From assembly GCA_046704785.1 (NCBI GenBank), contig JBJKRF010000117.1, positions 1-22,918 on the forward strand: DNA of 22,918 nt. Direction: 5' to 3'. The notes beneath the pieces were generated by a model, which ran no database searches, was not told the DNA's origin, and saw only the letters and a program-made list of their open reading frames with translations. Within the stretch, counting starts at the first letter, position 1; the number at the start of each line of letters is the position of its first letter. Source of the DNA: JBJKRF01 sp046704785 (GTDB lineage Bacteria; Chloroflexota; Anaerolineae; Anaerolineales; Villigracilaceae). The position numbers were made by a program, and so were the translations under genes. Shown here in pieces: positions 1 to 7,155 of this stretch.

Positions 1-70
1 CCCATGTTTCAAATAACAGCTTCCGCTGCTGTGGCGTGGAAAAACCAAAATAGGTTCGTTTCGTGCTCAT
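1..70 (-). CDS. 5' end of a probable HTH-type transposase or related protein, cut by the window edge
   Basis: A minus-strand ATG at 70-68 opens a frame that stays open to the window edge and gives 23 residues beginning MSTKRTYFGFSTPQQRK and continuing LLFETW. The mix of basic start, aromatic patch and the QQRKLLFETW helix looks like the N-terminus of helix-turn-helix transposase-like proteins that I recall from Chloroflexota genomes. This is recognition from memory, not an alignment. Only the N-terminus is present, so no catalytic residues can be checked. The upstream sequence holds a weak AAGGG-type ribosome site a few bases before the ATG. If the call is right, one end of an insertion element should lie between 70 and about 250, where several inverted repeats are present. 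It could instead be an unrelated small protein. Confidence 0.4.
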   Translation of the reverse strand, partial: MSTKRTYFGFSTPQQRKLLFETW

Positions 71-415
71 GCCCTTATGTTACCCGATTATTAGATTTGC
101 GCAAGATGCGCTTGACTAAGACAGAAAAGCCTTTTGTGAATATACTTTTAGAGCTATCTCCGGGGGTTTCACAAGAAAGGAAAATGTTGCTGCGTGGCAG
201 TCTCCTGACAGGCCAGGAGATTGCTCATCCCGCATTTGCGGAGTGAGCAATGACAAACTCATACAGAAGATGGACCGTCAAGCTACTTTGCAAAAACCCT
301 GAGACTCGCCGCTAACAAGAAAGCGCCAAACGTTTACAAATTCTTAATCCGCTGTTCGATGTTTGATAACCTTTCGCCGCTATCATCTGAATACAAAAGT
401 ACGCGAGGCGATGAT
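71..415. other. Intergenic region with overlapping hairpins, no convincing gene
   Basis: No credible gene is seen here. The stretch holds an imperfect repeat pair (CCTTTTGTGAA near 129 and TTCACAAGAAAGG near 167) and two hairpins at 197-251 that share bases 220-224. It separates the left-edge partial gene (minus) from the small plus-strand gene starting at 416, so it should contain divergent promoters, but I cannot pick a clear -35/-10 pair. Confidence 0.5.
197..251. repeat. Two mutually exclusive hairpins
   Basis: Hairpin A pairs GCAGTCTCCTG (197-207) with CAGGAGATTGC (214-224), with one G-T wobble and a six-base loop. Hairpin B pairs ATTGCTCA (220-227) with TGAGCAAT (244-251) and has an inner CCGC/GCGG stem (230-233 with 238-241) around an ATTT loop. 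The two cannot form together because both need 220-224. Such a layout fits an attenuator, the end of a mobile element, or a compound repeat. No T run follows either hairpin on either strand. Confidence 0.5.
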
Positions 416-703
416 ATGTTGAACAACTTGCTCGTCAACGGTTATCCTTGGAATAACTATCAACAACCTATTCATGCTCCACACCAACACTCCGGATTGA
501 TGCGCCTGCTCGCAGCCCTAGATTCCGGCTGGCAGATTATTTCTCCAGCAGAAATACTGACCTGCCACAATGAATTTGGCGGACAATTATTGCAAGTCTA
601 TCTTGGTCACCCAACCACAAGCGTGCAAAGAGAACTAATTCTACCCCTCAACAGAGAGGTCGAACAATTCCTCGGAGAAGAAAATATTGCGATTTTGCGT
701 TGA
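416..703 (+). CDS. Small conserved hypothetical protein (95 aa)
   Basis: I do not know a function. The protein begins MLNNLLVNGYPW and carries the pattern RLLAALDSGWQI followed by a C-terminal VEQFLGEENI. This resembles a small family of about 80-100 residues that I associate with Anaerolineae genomes (LLxALxxGWxI ... VExFL), but I cannot name it. The ATG at 416 is preferred over the in-frame ATG at 359 because GAGG at 405-408 stands seven bases before it and no ribosome site precedes 359. There is no signal peptide or membrane segment. It is a single-gene unit followed by its own terminator at 768-815. Confidence 0.6.
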   Translation: MLNNLLVNGYPWNNYQQPIHAPHQHSGLMRLLAALDSGWQIISPAEILTCHNEFGGQLLQVYLGHPTTSVQRELILPLNREVEQFLGEENIAILR

Positions 704-767
704 CGCACCGCCGACGTAGTGACGTGTCGCTCGACGACGAAATTTTCCATAGGCGAGGGGGAATTGT

Positions 768-815
768 GGGGTTTTGGGATGGTTAGATTCGCCCAAAACC
801 CCGCATGCATTTTTT
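768..815 (+). terminator. Rho-independent terminator of the small hypothetical gene
   Basis: A perfect 11-bp stem pairs GGGGTTTTGGG (768-778) with CCCAAAACCCC (792-802) around a 13-base loop. It is followed, after seven bases, by six T (810-815). It lies 65 bases after the stop codon at 703 and separates this gene from the regulator pair. Confidence 0.75.
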
Positions 816-931
816 CAAAAGACAGATAAAAAACACATCTCTGTTCCATGGCGTATGCGGTACTTTGCATCGTAGTTATGCAGACGAGAGAAAATTCCAA
901 AGAGCCCTGGCCGCTTGATTCGGCTTTGCTG

Positions 932-937
932 TATAAT
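932..937 (+). promoter_or_regulatory. Possible -10 element of the response regulator operon
   Basis: A perfect TATAAT lies about 95 bases upstream of the response regulator start, directly after TG. No good -35 hexamer is found at 17 bases, so this is only a candidate. Confidence 0.4.
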
Positions 938-1032
938 GAAAATCGGCTCCCTGGAAATTAGCGGGATGAAGCGGCACCCCCCACATCGACCCATCGACCC
1001 CGCTTAACCAATCATTGCCAGAGGATAAGGCT

Positions 1033-1731
1033 GTGTCGAAAAATATTTTGCTCGTAGACGATGACGCCCTTCTAAGGCGCAGCCTGGCTTTCCACCTCGA
1101 ACAGGCTGGATATAAAGCCAGCACTGCCGCCAGCGCTGAAGACGCGCTCGCCATAGCTCAACAAACTCCCCTCGACCTCGTCGTCCTTGACATCAATCTC
1201 CCCGGCATGGACGGGCTGGAAGCCCTGCGCCAGTTTCAGGCCCAGTTCCAGATTCCGGTTATCTTTTTGACGGCCCGCCGCCGGGAGTTGGACCACGTTG
1301 TAGGGATGGAAATGGGTGCGGATGATTACATCACCAAACCCTTCGACCCAGACGTTTTGCTCGCGCACATTAAGGCGGTTCTACGCCGCACATCCTCATC
1401 GTACGCCGCCCCACAAAAACCGACGTCGCTTCAGGTCGGTGACATCAGTATCGATCCTTCGGCGCACAAAGTAACTGTGGATGGAAAACAGATCGACCTG
1501 ACACCGCGCGAATTCGATATGCTGTACGCATTGGCGCTTAACGCTGGGCAGGTGCTCTCTGTGGACGATCTTTTGGCGCGAGTTTGGGGCGCGGAATTCA
1601 TCGGGCAACCGCAAGTTGTATATGTCCACATTCGCTGGTTGCGCGAGAAAATTGAGAAAAACCCAAATCACCCGAAGCGAATCTTAACGGTACGAGGAAT
1701 CGGGTATAAGTTGGAAGCCCAGAAAAAATAA
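1033..1731 (+). CDS. OmpR/PhoB-family two-component response regulator
   Basis: DNA-binding response regulator that would be phosphorylated by the kinase encoded next to it. The receiver domain (about residues 4-118) has the acidic pocket DDD at 9-11, phospho-acceptor Asp53 in VVLDINLPGMDG, Thr80 and Lys102 in TKPFD. The C-terminal winged helix (about 133-230) ends with VRGIGYKL, typical of OmpR-type effector domains. The GTG at 1033 is taken as the start because GAGG at 1021-1024 is well placed and the receiver fold begins at once. The in-frame ATG at 1015 has no ribosome site. The stop codon overlaps the kinase ATG (TAATG), so the two are translationally coupled. The target genes are unknown; the htrA-type protease downstream is a natural suspect. 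Confidence 0.93.
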   Translation: MSKNILLVDDDALLRRSLAFHLEQAGYKASTAASAEDALAIAQQTPLDLVVLDINLPGMDGLEALRQFQAQFQIPVIFLTARRRELDHVVGMEMGADDYITKPFDPDVLLAHIKAVLRRTSSSYAAPQKPTSLQVGDISIDPSAHKVTVDGKQIDLTPREFDMLYALALNAGQVLSVDDLLARVWGAEFIGQPQVVYVHIRWLREKIEKNPNHPKRILTVRGIGYKLEAQKK

Positions 1732-3158
1732 TGTTCAAGTCGCTACGAAATCGGCTCATTTTGAGTCACGTCCTGCCCATGCTAATCATCATCCCGCTGG
1801 CAGGCCTGGCGTTGATCTATTTTTTGGAGACCCAGGTATTACTACCGGAGCTTTCCACCCAATTGGTGGGAGATGCACGCTACATTGCAGAAGCCATGGA
1901 AATTGAACCGGAAGTCTGGAACGACCCGGTCGCTGCGAACACACTGCTTAACAATATCAACCCCAACCCGGCTGCCCGCGCCATGTTGATTACATCGTCC
2001 AAAATAATGCTGGCGTCAACGGAGTTGGAAGAAGTACAGCAAATTGGCAGTACGGTCTCGCCGTATGGATTACAGAGCGCGCTAGAGGGACAGACGACAA
2101 ACGTAATCAATTATTTTCCCCTGCAGCAAGCAGAAATTATCGACGTTTTTTTTCCAGTTCGCGACCGCAACAACAATGTCGTCGGCGTCGTGCGAATGAC
2201 CTATTTTTTCGGCGGAATCTATCGTGAATTTACCCAAATCCGTTTCCTGATTGGGGGTGTATTGGTCGTCAGCCTGATCGTTGGCGTGCTCTTGGGCCTG
2301 ATCCTGGCCCTGACGATCAGCCGTCCCATCCGGAACGCGACCCACGCCGTCTACAATCTGGCCTATGGAGACTCCAGCACACGCCTGACGGAAGCCGGTC
2401 CTGAGGAGTTGCGCACCCTGTCGCAAGCGGTCAACTTCCTGACGGATCGCCTGCAAGCGCTGGAAAAGTCGCGGCGCCAGTTGCTCTCCAACCTGGTTCA
2501 CGAGTTGGGACGCCCGCTGGGAGCGCTCCGCAGCGCAATCCTGGCTCTGCAAAAAGGCGCCGGGCAGAACCCAGACACCATGATGGAATACCTGAACGGG
2601 TTGGATAACGAAACCGCCCGCCTGCAACGTCTCCTGGAGGATTTGGCTCACGTTCAGGAGCAGATTCTCGGGACGTTGGAGCTACAACGTCAAACCGTCG
2701 ACTTGAGCGAATATCTGCCCATCATCCTACGACCATGGCAAGCCGCCGCCACAGAGAAACATATCCAATGGGAGACGAACATCCCCGAAGAATTACCGCT
2801 CATCATAGCGGACGCCGACCGGCTGGCACAAGCCATCGGAAACCTGACGAGCAACGCGATCAAGTTCACGCCACCTAACGGGAAAGTGACCACTACGGCG
2901 GGGACAGAGAACGGACAGGTCTGGATTCGCGTTTCCGATAGCGGACCGGGCATATCGCAGGAAGACCAACGACATATCTTCGAGCCGTTCTTCCGGGGCC
3001 AACAAAACGGGCGCGTCCCTGATGGGATGGGCCTGGGGTTGGGCATCGCACGAGAATTGATCACAGCCCATGCCGGACGGCTCACCGTGGAAAGCGAGGT
3101 CGGCAAGGGAAGCACGTTTATTATCTGGCTGCCCATTAATGCCAGCCTCAAACAGTAG
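1731..3158 (+). CDS. Membrane-bound sensor histidine kinase
   Basis: Partner kinase of the preceding response regulator. The protein has 475 residues. TM helix 1 is at about 13-32, followed by an extracytoplasmic sensing region of about 140 residues with no recognised ligand fold and TM helix 2 at about 172-195. A HAMP linker (about 196-248) starts at SRPIRNATHAV. The H-box is LVHELGRPLGALR with phospho-acceptor His257; the usual HELRTP/HELKTP is replaced by HELGRP. The ATPase domain has the N-box (IGNLTSNAIKF, Asn371 and Asn375), G1 (DSGPGI, 403-408), F-box (FEPFFRG) and G2 (GMGLGLG, 432-438). All catalytic boxes are intact. The start overlaps the regulator stop by one base. The signal is unknown; a periplasm-facing loop beside an envelope protease suggests envelope stress, which is an inference. 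Confidence 0.93.
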   Translation: MFKSLRNRLILSHVLPMLIIIPLAGLALIYFLETQVLLPELSTQLVGDARYIAEAMEIEPEVWNDPVAANTLLNNINPNPAARAMLITSSKIMLASTELEEVQQIGSTVSPYGLQSALEGQTTNVINYFPLQQAEIIDVFFPVRDRNNNVVGVVRMTYFFGGIYREFTQIRFLIGGVLVVSLIVGVLLGLILALTISRPIRNATHAVYNLAYGDSSTRLTEAGPEELRTLSQAVNFLTDRLQALEKSRRQLLSNLVHELGRPLGALRSAILALQKGAGQNPDTMMEYLNGLDNETARLQRLLEDLAHVQEQILGTLELQRQTVDLSEYLPIILRPWQAAATEKHIQWETNIPEELPLIIADADRLAQAIGNLTSNAIKFTPPNGKVTTTAGTENGQVWIRVSDSGPGISQEDQRHIFEPFFRGQQNGRVPDGMGLGLGIARELITAHAGRLTVESEVGKGSTFIIWLPINASLKQ

Positions 3159-3274
3159 CGCTTTAAGAAAAGATGGGGGCATTCGCGCCAATGCATCCCC
3201 TATGGATTTACCTCGTCATCACTGGTTCCAGGAGAGGCAAAAGCCTTTAAACTGGTCTTAAAGTCCGGATAATT

Positions 3275-3481
3275 TTTAGATAAAGATTTTTGCCTGAAAA
3301 AGGAGTAGATTAAGGATGTTACGCAGGCCGGCATGAGAGTCATCTCCTCCAAAAAATGGTACTGCGAATAGGGTAACTGCTGCGGGCGATAGTTCAGGGT
3401 GCTATCGCCCGTGGCAATTTAAAAGGCATCCAACCTGGCTGGATGTTTTCCGAGATCGATCCATCGGAAAACATCTTTTTT
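3275..3481 (+). ncRNA. Possible small RNA between the kinase and the protease
   Basis: Two structured segments precede an ideal terminator. Stem CGGGCGATAG (3383-3392) pairs perfectly with CTATCGCCCG (3402-3411). The terminator stem follows at 3442-3475 with six T. A weak -10-like GATAAT at 3268 could start a transcript of about 200 bases. The sequence does not match tmRNA, RNase P RNA, SRP RNA or a riboswitch class that I recognise. It may simply be the 3' end of the kinase mRNA. Confidence 0.25.
3442..3481 (+). terminator. Strong rho-independent terminator
   Basis: A perfect 12-bp stem pairs GATGTTTTCCGA (3442-3453) with TCGGAAAACATC (3464-3475) around a 10-base loop, followed directly by six T (3476-3481). 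A competing short stem, CATCC (3427-3431) with GGATG (3441-3445), overlaps the base of the left arm. Confidence 0.8.
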
Positions 3482-3760
3482 AACGGAATCCTTCCCCGGC
3501 AAAAACGTTCTCACTCAACACAAAGAAGTGTTTGAAATCGCCAAGAAGCCCCTAATCCGTTCAATTTAAGGTTCTCTTAGGGTGTACGTCAAGTTTTTAT
3601 AAAGACAGCCAAGCCAGAAAAGAATATGATTTGGAGTGTTGATGCAGACATTCCATCACAGCGACCCAATCCATCTACTCACGCGTCGTAAGGGTTTGAA
3701 AAGTTCATTCACAAAAATTTTAAGCCGAAATGGCATATGCAACAATAAGGAGGCAACAAA

Positions 3761-5419
3761 ATGAATCAAAAGCTTTGGAAAACAACCGCCCTATCCATTA
3801 TCATCTTACTCGTCCTGTCCGCTTGTAGTGGCATAGCCGGATTCCTGCCAGCGAACAATGTCACGACCGTGCAACAGGCGACCACTGTTCCGGCCACCGC
3901 TACGCCTGCCCCGGTACCCGTCGTCCTGCCGTCCGGTTCAGCCAGCACACTGGCAGCCTACGAAGGGACATTGGAGAACATTTATGCGCAGGTCAGCAAA
4001 GAAGTCGTCAACATTCATGTCGTCGAAAAACAAACTGCAAGCCAGACCGGAAGCCTGCCCCAGTTCGCATCTCCCTTCGGGAATTTGCCGGGATTTCAAT
4101 CTCAACCCGCCCCACAACAGCAGTACAGCAGTGCGCTCGGCTCCGGATTCATCTGGGATACGCAGGGACATATCGTAACCAATGACCATGTGGTTAGCGG
4201 TGCGAGTCAGATTACCGTCACGTTTTCAGATGGAACGACCGTCCCGGCCACATTGGTCGGTGAAGATCCCTCCAGCGACCTGGCCGTCGTTCACGTCAAC
4301 GTGCCGTCCAGCCAGCTCCCTACAGCTCAACTCGCCGATTCGACCCAAACCAAAGTTGGGCAGCTTGCCATCGCCATTGGCAATCCATTCGGCCTGCAGG
4401 GGACGATGACGGTGGGAATCGTCAGCGCGTTGGGACGCTCGATCGACGCCAACCAGACGGCCTCGGTCAACGGTGCGACCTATTCCATCCCGGACATCAT
4501 CCAAACCGATGCGCCGATCAACCCCGGTAACTCTGGTGGCGTATTGGTCAATGATAAAGGACAGGTGCTGGGTGTAACCGCCGCCATCGAGTCGCCTACG
4601 GATGCAAACGCCGGCATCGGTTTCGCTATCCCCGCCTCCATCGTCCAGCACATCATTCCCGAATTAATCGTCAAAGGTCAGTTTGAGCACACCTACCTGG
4701 GGATCAGCGGTACCTCGCTTACCCCTAGCCTGGCACAAGCCATGAACCTGGATGCCTCTCAACGCGGCGCGCTGGTGGAGGAAGTCTCACCGAACGGTCC
4801 CGCTGCAAAAGCCGGGCTGCACCCCAGCAACAACGCAACCACCATCGATGGTCAGAACGTGAACGTCGGTGGCGACGTGATCGTCGCCGTAGACAACCAG
4901 CCGGTCAAAAGCATGGACGACCTGATTTCGTACCTGTTCGACCATACTACAGTAGGCCAGAAAGTGACCCTGACCATCCTACGAAACGGTAAGCAGACCA
5001 ATGTGGATGTGACCCTCGAAGCGCGCCCGCAAGGGAACACAACGCAACAACAAACGACAAACAACAACCAGGCCAACGGGCAGGCACAATTAGGCGTACA
5101 GGTTGTCACCGTCGACAGCGCCATTGCCAACGCCATGAATCTTCCCAGCAGCCAGCAAGGCGTTCTGATCGAGAGCGTACAGCCCGGAAGCGCCGCTGCG
5201 CAAGCAGGCCTGCAGGGAAGTTTCCAGCCAGCGAACATCAACGGCCAGCAGATAGCAGTGGGTGGCGATGTCATCGTGGGAATCGACAGCACGACCGTGA
5301 ACAATGTCAACGATCTGAAGAGTTTCCTGGCACAAGCGCAGCCTGGGCAGCAGGTTCAATTGATGATCGTGCGTAATCAGAAGCAGATGCAGGTAGCCGT
5401 TACCTTAGGGGGCCAATAA
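3761..5419 (+). CDS. HtrA/DegP-family serine protease, lipoprotein with two PDZ domains
   Basis: Secreted, membrane-anchored S1C protease for quality control of envelope proteins (552 aa). The N-terminus has a lipoprotein signal ending in VLSAC with Cys22 as lipid site, then a Thr/Ala/Pro-rich linker. The protease domain (about 65-305) holds the full triad: His143 in TNDHVV, Asp173 in SSDLAV and Ser258 in NPGNSGG. Two tandem PDZ domains follow, about 311-422 and 436-552. They look like a duplication, since both contain a GGDVIVxxD segment, and are joined by an Asn/Gln/Thr-rich linker. The ATG has AAGGAGG at 3747-3753, seven bases upstream. It is a single-gene unit with a terminator after the stop. 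It lies downstream of the two-component pair, from which it is separated by the terminator at 3442-3481. Confidence 0.95.
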   Translation: MNQKLWKTTALSIIILLVLSACSGIAGFLPANNVTTVQQATTVPATATPAPVPVVLPSGSASTLAAYEGTLENIYAQVSKEVVNIHVVEKQTASQTGSLPQFASPFGNLPGFQSQPAPQQQYSSALGSGFIWDTQGHIVTNDHVVSGASQITVTFSDGTTVPATLVGEDPSSDLAVVHVNVPSSQLPTAQLADSTQTKVGQLAIAIGNPFGLQGTMTVGIVSALGRSIDANQTASVNGATYSIPDIIQTDAPINPGNSGGVLVNDKGQVLGVTAAIESPTDANAGIGFAIPASIVQHIIPELIVKGQFEHTYLGISGTSLTPSLAQAMNLDASQRGALVEEVSPNGPAAKAGLHPSNNATTIDGQNVNVGGDVIVAVDNQPVKSMDDLISYLFDHTTVGQKVTLTILRNGKQTNVDVTLEARPQGNTTQQQTTNNNQANGQAQLGVQVVTVDSAIANAMNLPSSQQGVLIESVQPGSAAAQAGLQGSFQPANINGQQIAVGGDVIVGIDSTTVNNVNDLKSFLAQAQPGQQVQLMIVRNQKQMQVAVTLGGQ

Positions 5420-5444
5420 CGGGAAGCCGACATCCCATAAAGCA

Positions 5445-5478
5445 AAAACACCCGAGGCCGATTGGCCCCGGGTGTTTT
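5445..5478. terminator. Bidirectional terminator between protease and cytochrome genes
   Basis: AAAACACCCG (5445-5454) pairs with CGGGTGTTTT (5469-5478). After one A-C mismatch an inner GGCC/GGCC stem closes a GATT loop. The A-rich left side and T-rich right side let it act on both convergent transcripts. Confidence 0.85.
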
Positions 5479-5494
5479 GTTTGAAAGGCTTGGC

Positions 5495-6244
5495 TTAACT
5501 TCCGTACCACATACGACCGATCAGATTGTCTTTGCGCGCAAACTGATGATAGAGCGCCGCACCAATATGGATCAATAACAGTAAGATCAAAATGATCGCC
5601 GTAACGACGTGCACCGTCAACAACAACGGCCCACGGAACCCGCGCAAGAAGCCAGGGCCTGCATTGTTGAAGCGCCCGCCGCCAAAACCGCCCTGTCCAA
5701 AGTTGCCTCGACCGCCGCCTTGTCCACCGTTGAAATTACCGGGAGCAAAAGGCGTTCCCTGGGCGTTGGTTCCCCCTCCACCGCCGTTGAAGTTACCGGG
5801 GGCAAACGGAGTCCCCTGCGCGTTGACCCGTGGTACTCGATCCCCACCGGGGAATCCTCCGCCGAAACCGGATCGTTGCTGCCCTAGGAAGATCGATTGA
5901 AAATTGAAAGACTGGACGGAATAAAGCAACCCGCTAATCGTCATCACCACCAGGAAAAAGTACAACCCGTAGTGCACCAGACGGGCAAGGTTATCCATTA
6001 TATGGTTTTCTGTTTGGGCCGCATCCGGTTTTTTCGTTCCCAAACGCACAAAAAAACGAATAATCAACAGAACAAGGATTGTCAAGCCAACCGACATATG
6101 GATGGCGAGGTTGGTATCCATTTGGGCGAAGTTGCGTGGGTCCATGACCACGAAAGCGCCGAAATACAGGTTAAAGAATACTAAAACAACCATTACCCAA
6201 TGCAACGTGACAAGCAAGGGATGGTACCGTCGAGGCGTTTCCAT
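5495..6244 (-). CDS. Cytochrome b561-family protein with a glycine-rich repeated insert
   Basis: Four-helix diheme membrane cytochrome (249 aa) of the bacterial b561/CybB type, expected to pass electrons in the membrane. Helices lie at about 12-34, 47-68, 88-110 and 206-232. Probable haem ligands are His15, His49, His212 and His226. Their spacing (34 and 14 residues) agrees with E. coli CybB as I recall it. The family is normally about 175-190 residues; here about 80 extra residues lie between helices 3 and 4. That insert is rich in Gly, Asn, Phe and Gln, and contains NAQGTPFAPGNFNGG twice (141-155 and 160-174). The loop should face one membrane surface. The C-terminus (HQFARKDNLIGRMW) matches that of the second b561 at 7156. 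The start has AGGAG a few bases upstream. Confidence 0.85.
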   Translation of the reverse strand: METPRRYHPLLVTLHWVMVVLVFFNLYFGAFVVMDPRNFAQMDTNLAIHMSVGLTILVLLIIRFFVRLGTKKPDAAQTENHIMDNLARLVHYGLYFFLVVMTISGLLYSVQSFNFQSIFLGQQRSGFGGGFPGGDRVPRVNAQGTPFAPGNFNGGGGGTNAQGTPFAPGNFNGGQGGGRGNFGQGGFGGGRFNNAGPGFLRGFRGPLLLTVHVVTAIILILLLLIHIGAALYHQFARKDNLIGRMWYGS

Positions 6245-6324
6245 TTTTCTCTCCTAAGGCTGAATCAACTTGCCAACTCTATCACAATGCCCTGATCGTT
6301 TTGTGTAGAAATTGTGGAGATTTG

Positions 6325-6354
6325 TTGAAGGCCACGTGAAATTCAGCCTATAAT
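6325..6354 (+). promoter_or_regulatory. Promoter of the DUF3592 gene
   Basis: TTGAAG (6325-6330) and TATAAT (6349-6354) are separated by 18 bases, close to the sigma-70 consensus. They stand about 95 bases before the GTG start at 6449, in the divergent gap with the b561 gene. Confidence 0.6.
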
Positions 6355-6448
6355 ACAAGCTTGATTTCAAATTCCGATTTCCTGGGCCTTTCCGCGCTGA
6401 TAAACGTCGGGGCGCCTCAGGAATACCATACTTTTCAGGAGGCTTTTT

Positions 6449-6904
6449 GTGAAAGCTTTTGTGCTGATCGCCACTGCGATCGGTATTATCCTACTGGCTG
6501 CCGCCGGCGTTACGTTCCTCAGTAATCTGTACTTTGTCGACCACGCCGAACTTGCTAAAGGCACGGTCACCAATATTTCCACCTCGATCGACCCGGATGA
6601 TGAATCCACCTCCTATTGTCCGGTCGTGGAATTCACCACCAAAGCCGGGCAAGTCGTCAGCTACGACTCCAACGTCTGTTCCTCTCCCGCCGCTTATGCA
6701 GTGGGTGACAAAGTGGATGTCTACTACGACCCGCAGAATCCACAGAACGCGCGCCTGAACACCTTCTGGTCTCAGAACCTTTCCAGCCTGTCTTTATTTT
6801 GTTTGGGATTACCCTTCCTCCTGATCGGCTTATTCCTGGGTCTAGCCGTCCGCAAATCTGTTTTTACAAAGGCTGATGCTCATGCGGACGCCTCCGATGG
6901 ATAA
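6449..6904 (+). CDS. DUF3592-family membrane protein
   Basis: A 151-residue protein with a TM helix at about 4-28 and a second at about 112-133, enclosing a soluble beta-rich segment. The pattern VTNISTSIDPDD, YCPVVEFTTKAGQVV and VGDKVDVYYDPQNPQNARL is typical of DUF3592 proteins (function unknown, often cell-surface or signalling contexts). Two cysteines (in TSYCP and NVCSS) lie in the presumed extracytoplasmic part and could form a disulfide. The GTG at 6449 has a full AGGAGG at 6437-6442 with ideal spacing, so the start is well supported. It is transcribed alone, divergent from the large b561 gene and convergent with the small one. Confidence 0.8.
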   Translation: MKAFVLIATAIGIILLAAAGVTFLSNLYFVDHAELAKGTVTNISTSIDPDDESTSYCPVVEFTTKAGQVVSYDSNVCSSPAAYAVGDKVDVYYDPQNPQNARLNTFWSQNLSSLSLFCLGLPFLLIGLFLGLAVRKSVFTKADAHADASDG

Positions 6905-7155
6905 ATCTGCGAGGAACATTCACCCTGCCGAATACTATGTCGCGTCCAAAAGTCAGAAACAGTCACGCCCTACTTCCCTTTTACCGAAAAGTCGAGAAGT
7001 TCACGCTCGCCAGTTACTCGAATGGCAACTCGAAAATCGTTACTCCTCATCCTTCATACTCGCTAGACAGTTAGGAGCTTTGACGCATATGAGCCCCAGA
7101 TATAGGGCTTTGTGACATATGGCTGAGTAGTAACCGAAAATCTTCAATTTCCGTC
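6905..7155. other. Convergent intergenic gap without clear gene
   Basis: No supported gene. A weak hairpin (AGCCC 7092-7096 with GGGCT 7105-7109) is flanked by two similar stretches, GCTTTG plus CATATG at about 7077-7091 and 7107-7122. No clear terminator is seen for either convergent gene. Confidence 0.4.

Larger units (their letters stand above)
3159..3760. other. 600-base non-coding region with strong RNA structure
   Basis: No gene is visible on either strand. The first half contains a possible promoter-like GATAAT at 3268-3273, a perfect 10-bp hairpin at 3383-3411 and a strong terminator at 3442-3481. The second half (3482-3760) would be the leader and promoter region of the protease gene; it has no strong structure that I can see. 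The terminator sits more than 280 bases after the kinase stop, which leaves room for a long 3' untranslated region or a separate small RNA. Confidence 0.6.

Noticed and set aside
4..246. 80-codon plus-strand open frame at the left edge
   Set aside because: It lies opposite the better-supported minus-strand start at 70, crosses hairpins and has no family pattern or ribosome site.
2082..2651. Long minus-strand open frame inside the histidine kinase gene
   Set aside because: It is the shadow of a coding region with intact kinase boxes; its composition has no protein-like pattern.
3159..3481. A known riboswitch or housekeeping RNA
   Set aside because: The region lacks the conserved cores of tmRNA, RNase P, SRP RNA, c-di-GMP, THF, glycine and guanidine RNAs as far as I can recall them.
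6876..7115. 79-codon plus-strand frame after the DUF3592 gene
   Set aside because: It starts inside the DUF3592 gene without a ribosome site, is low in hydrophobic core residues and shows no family features.
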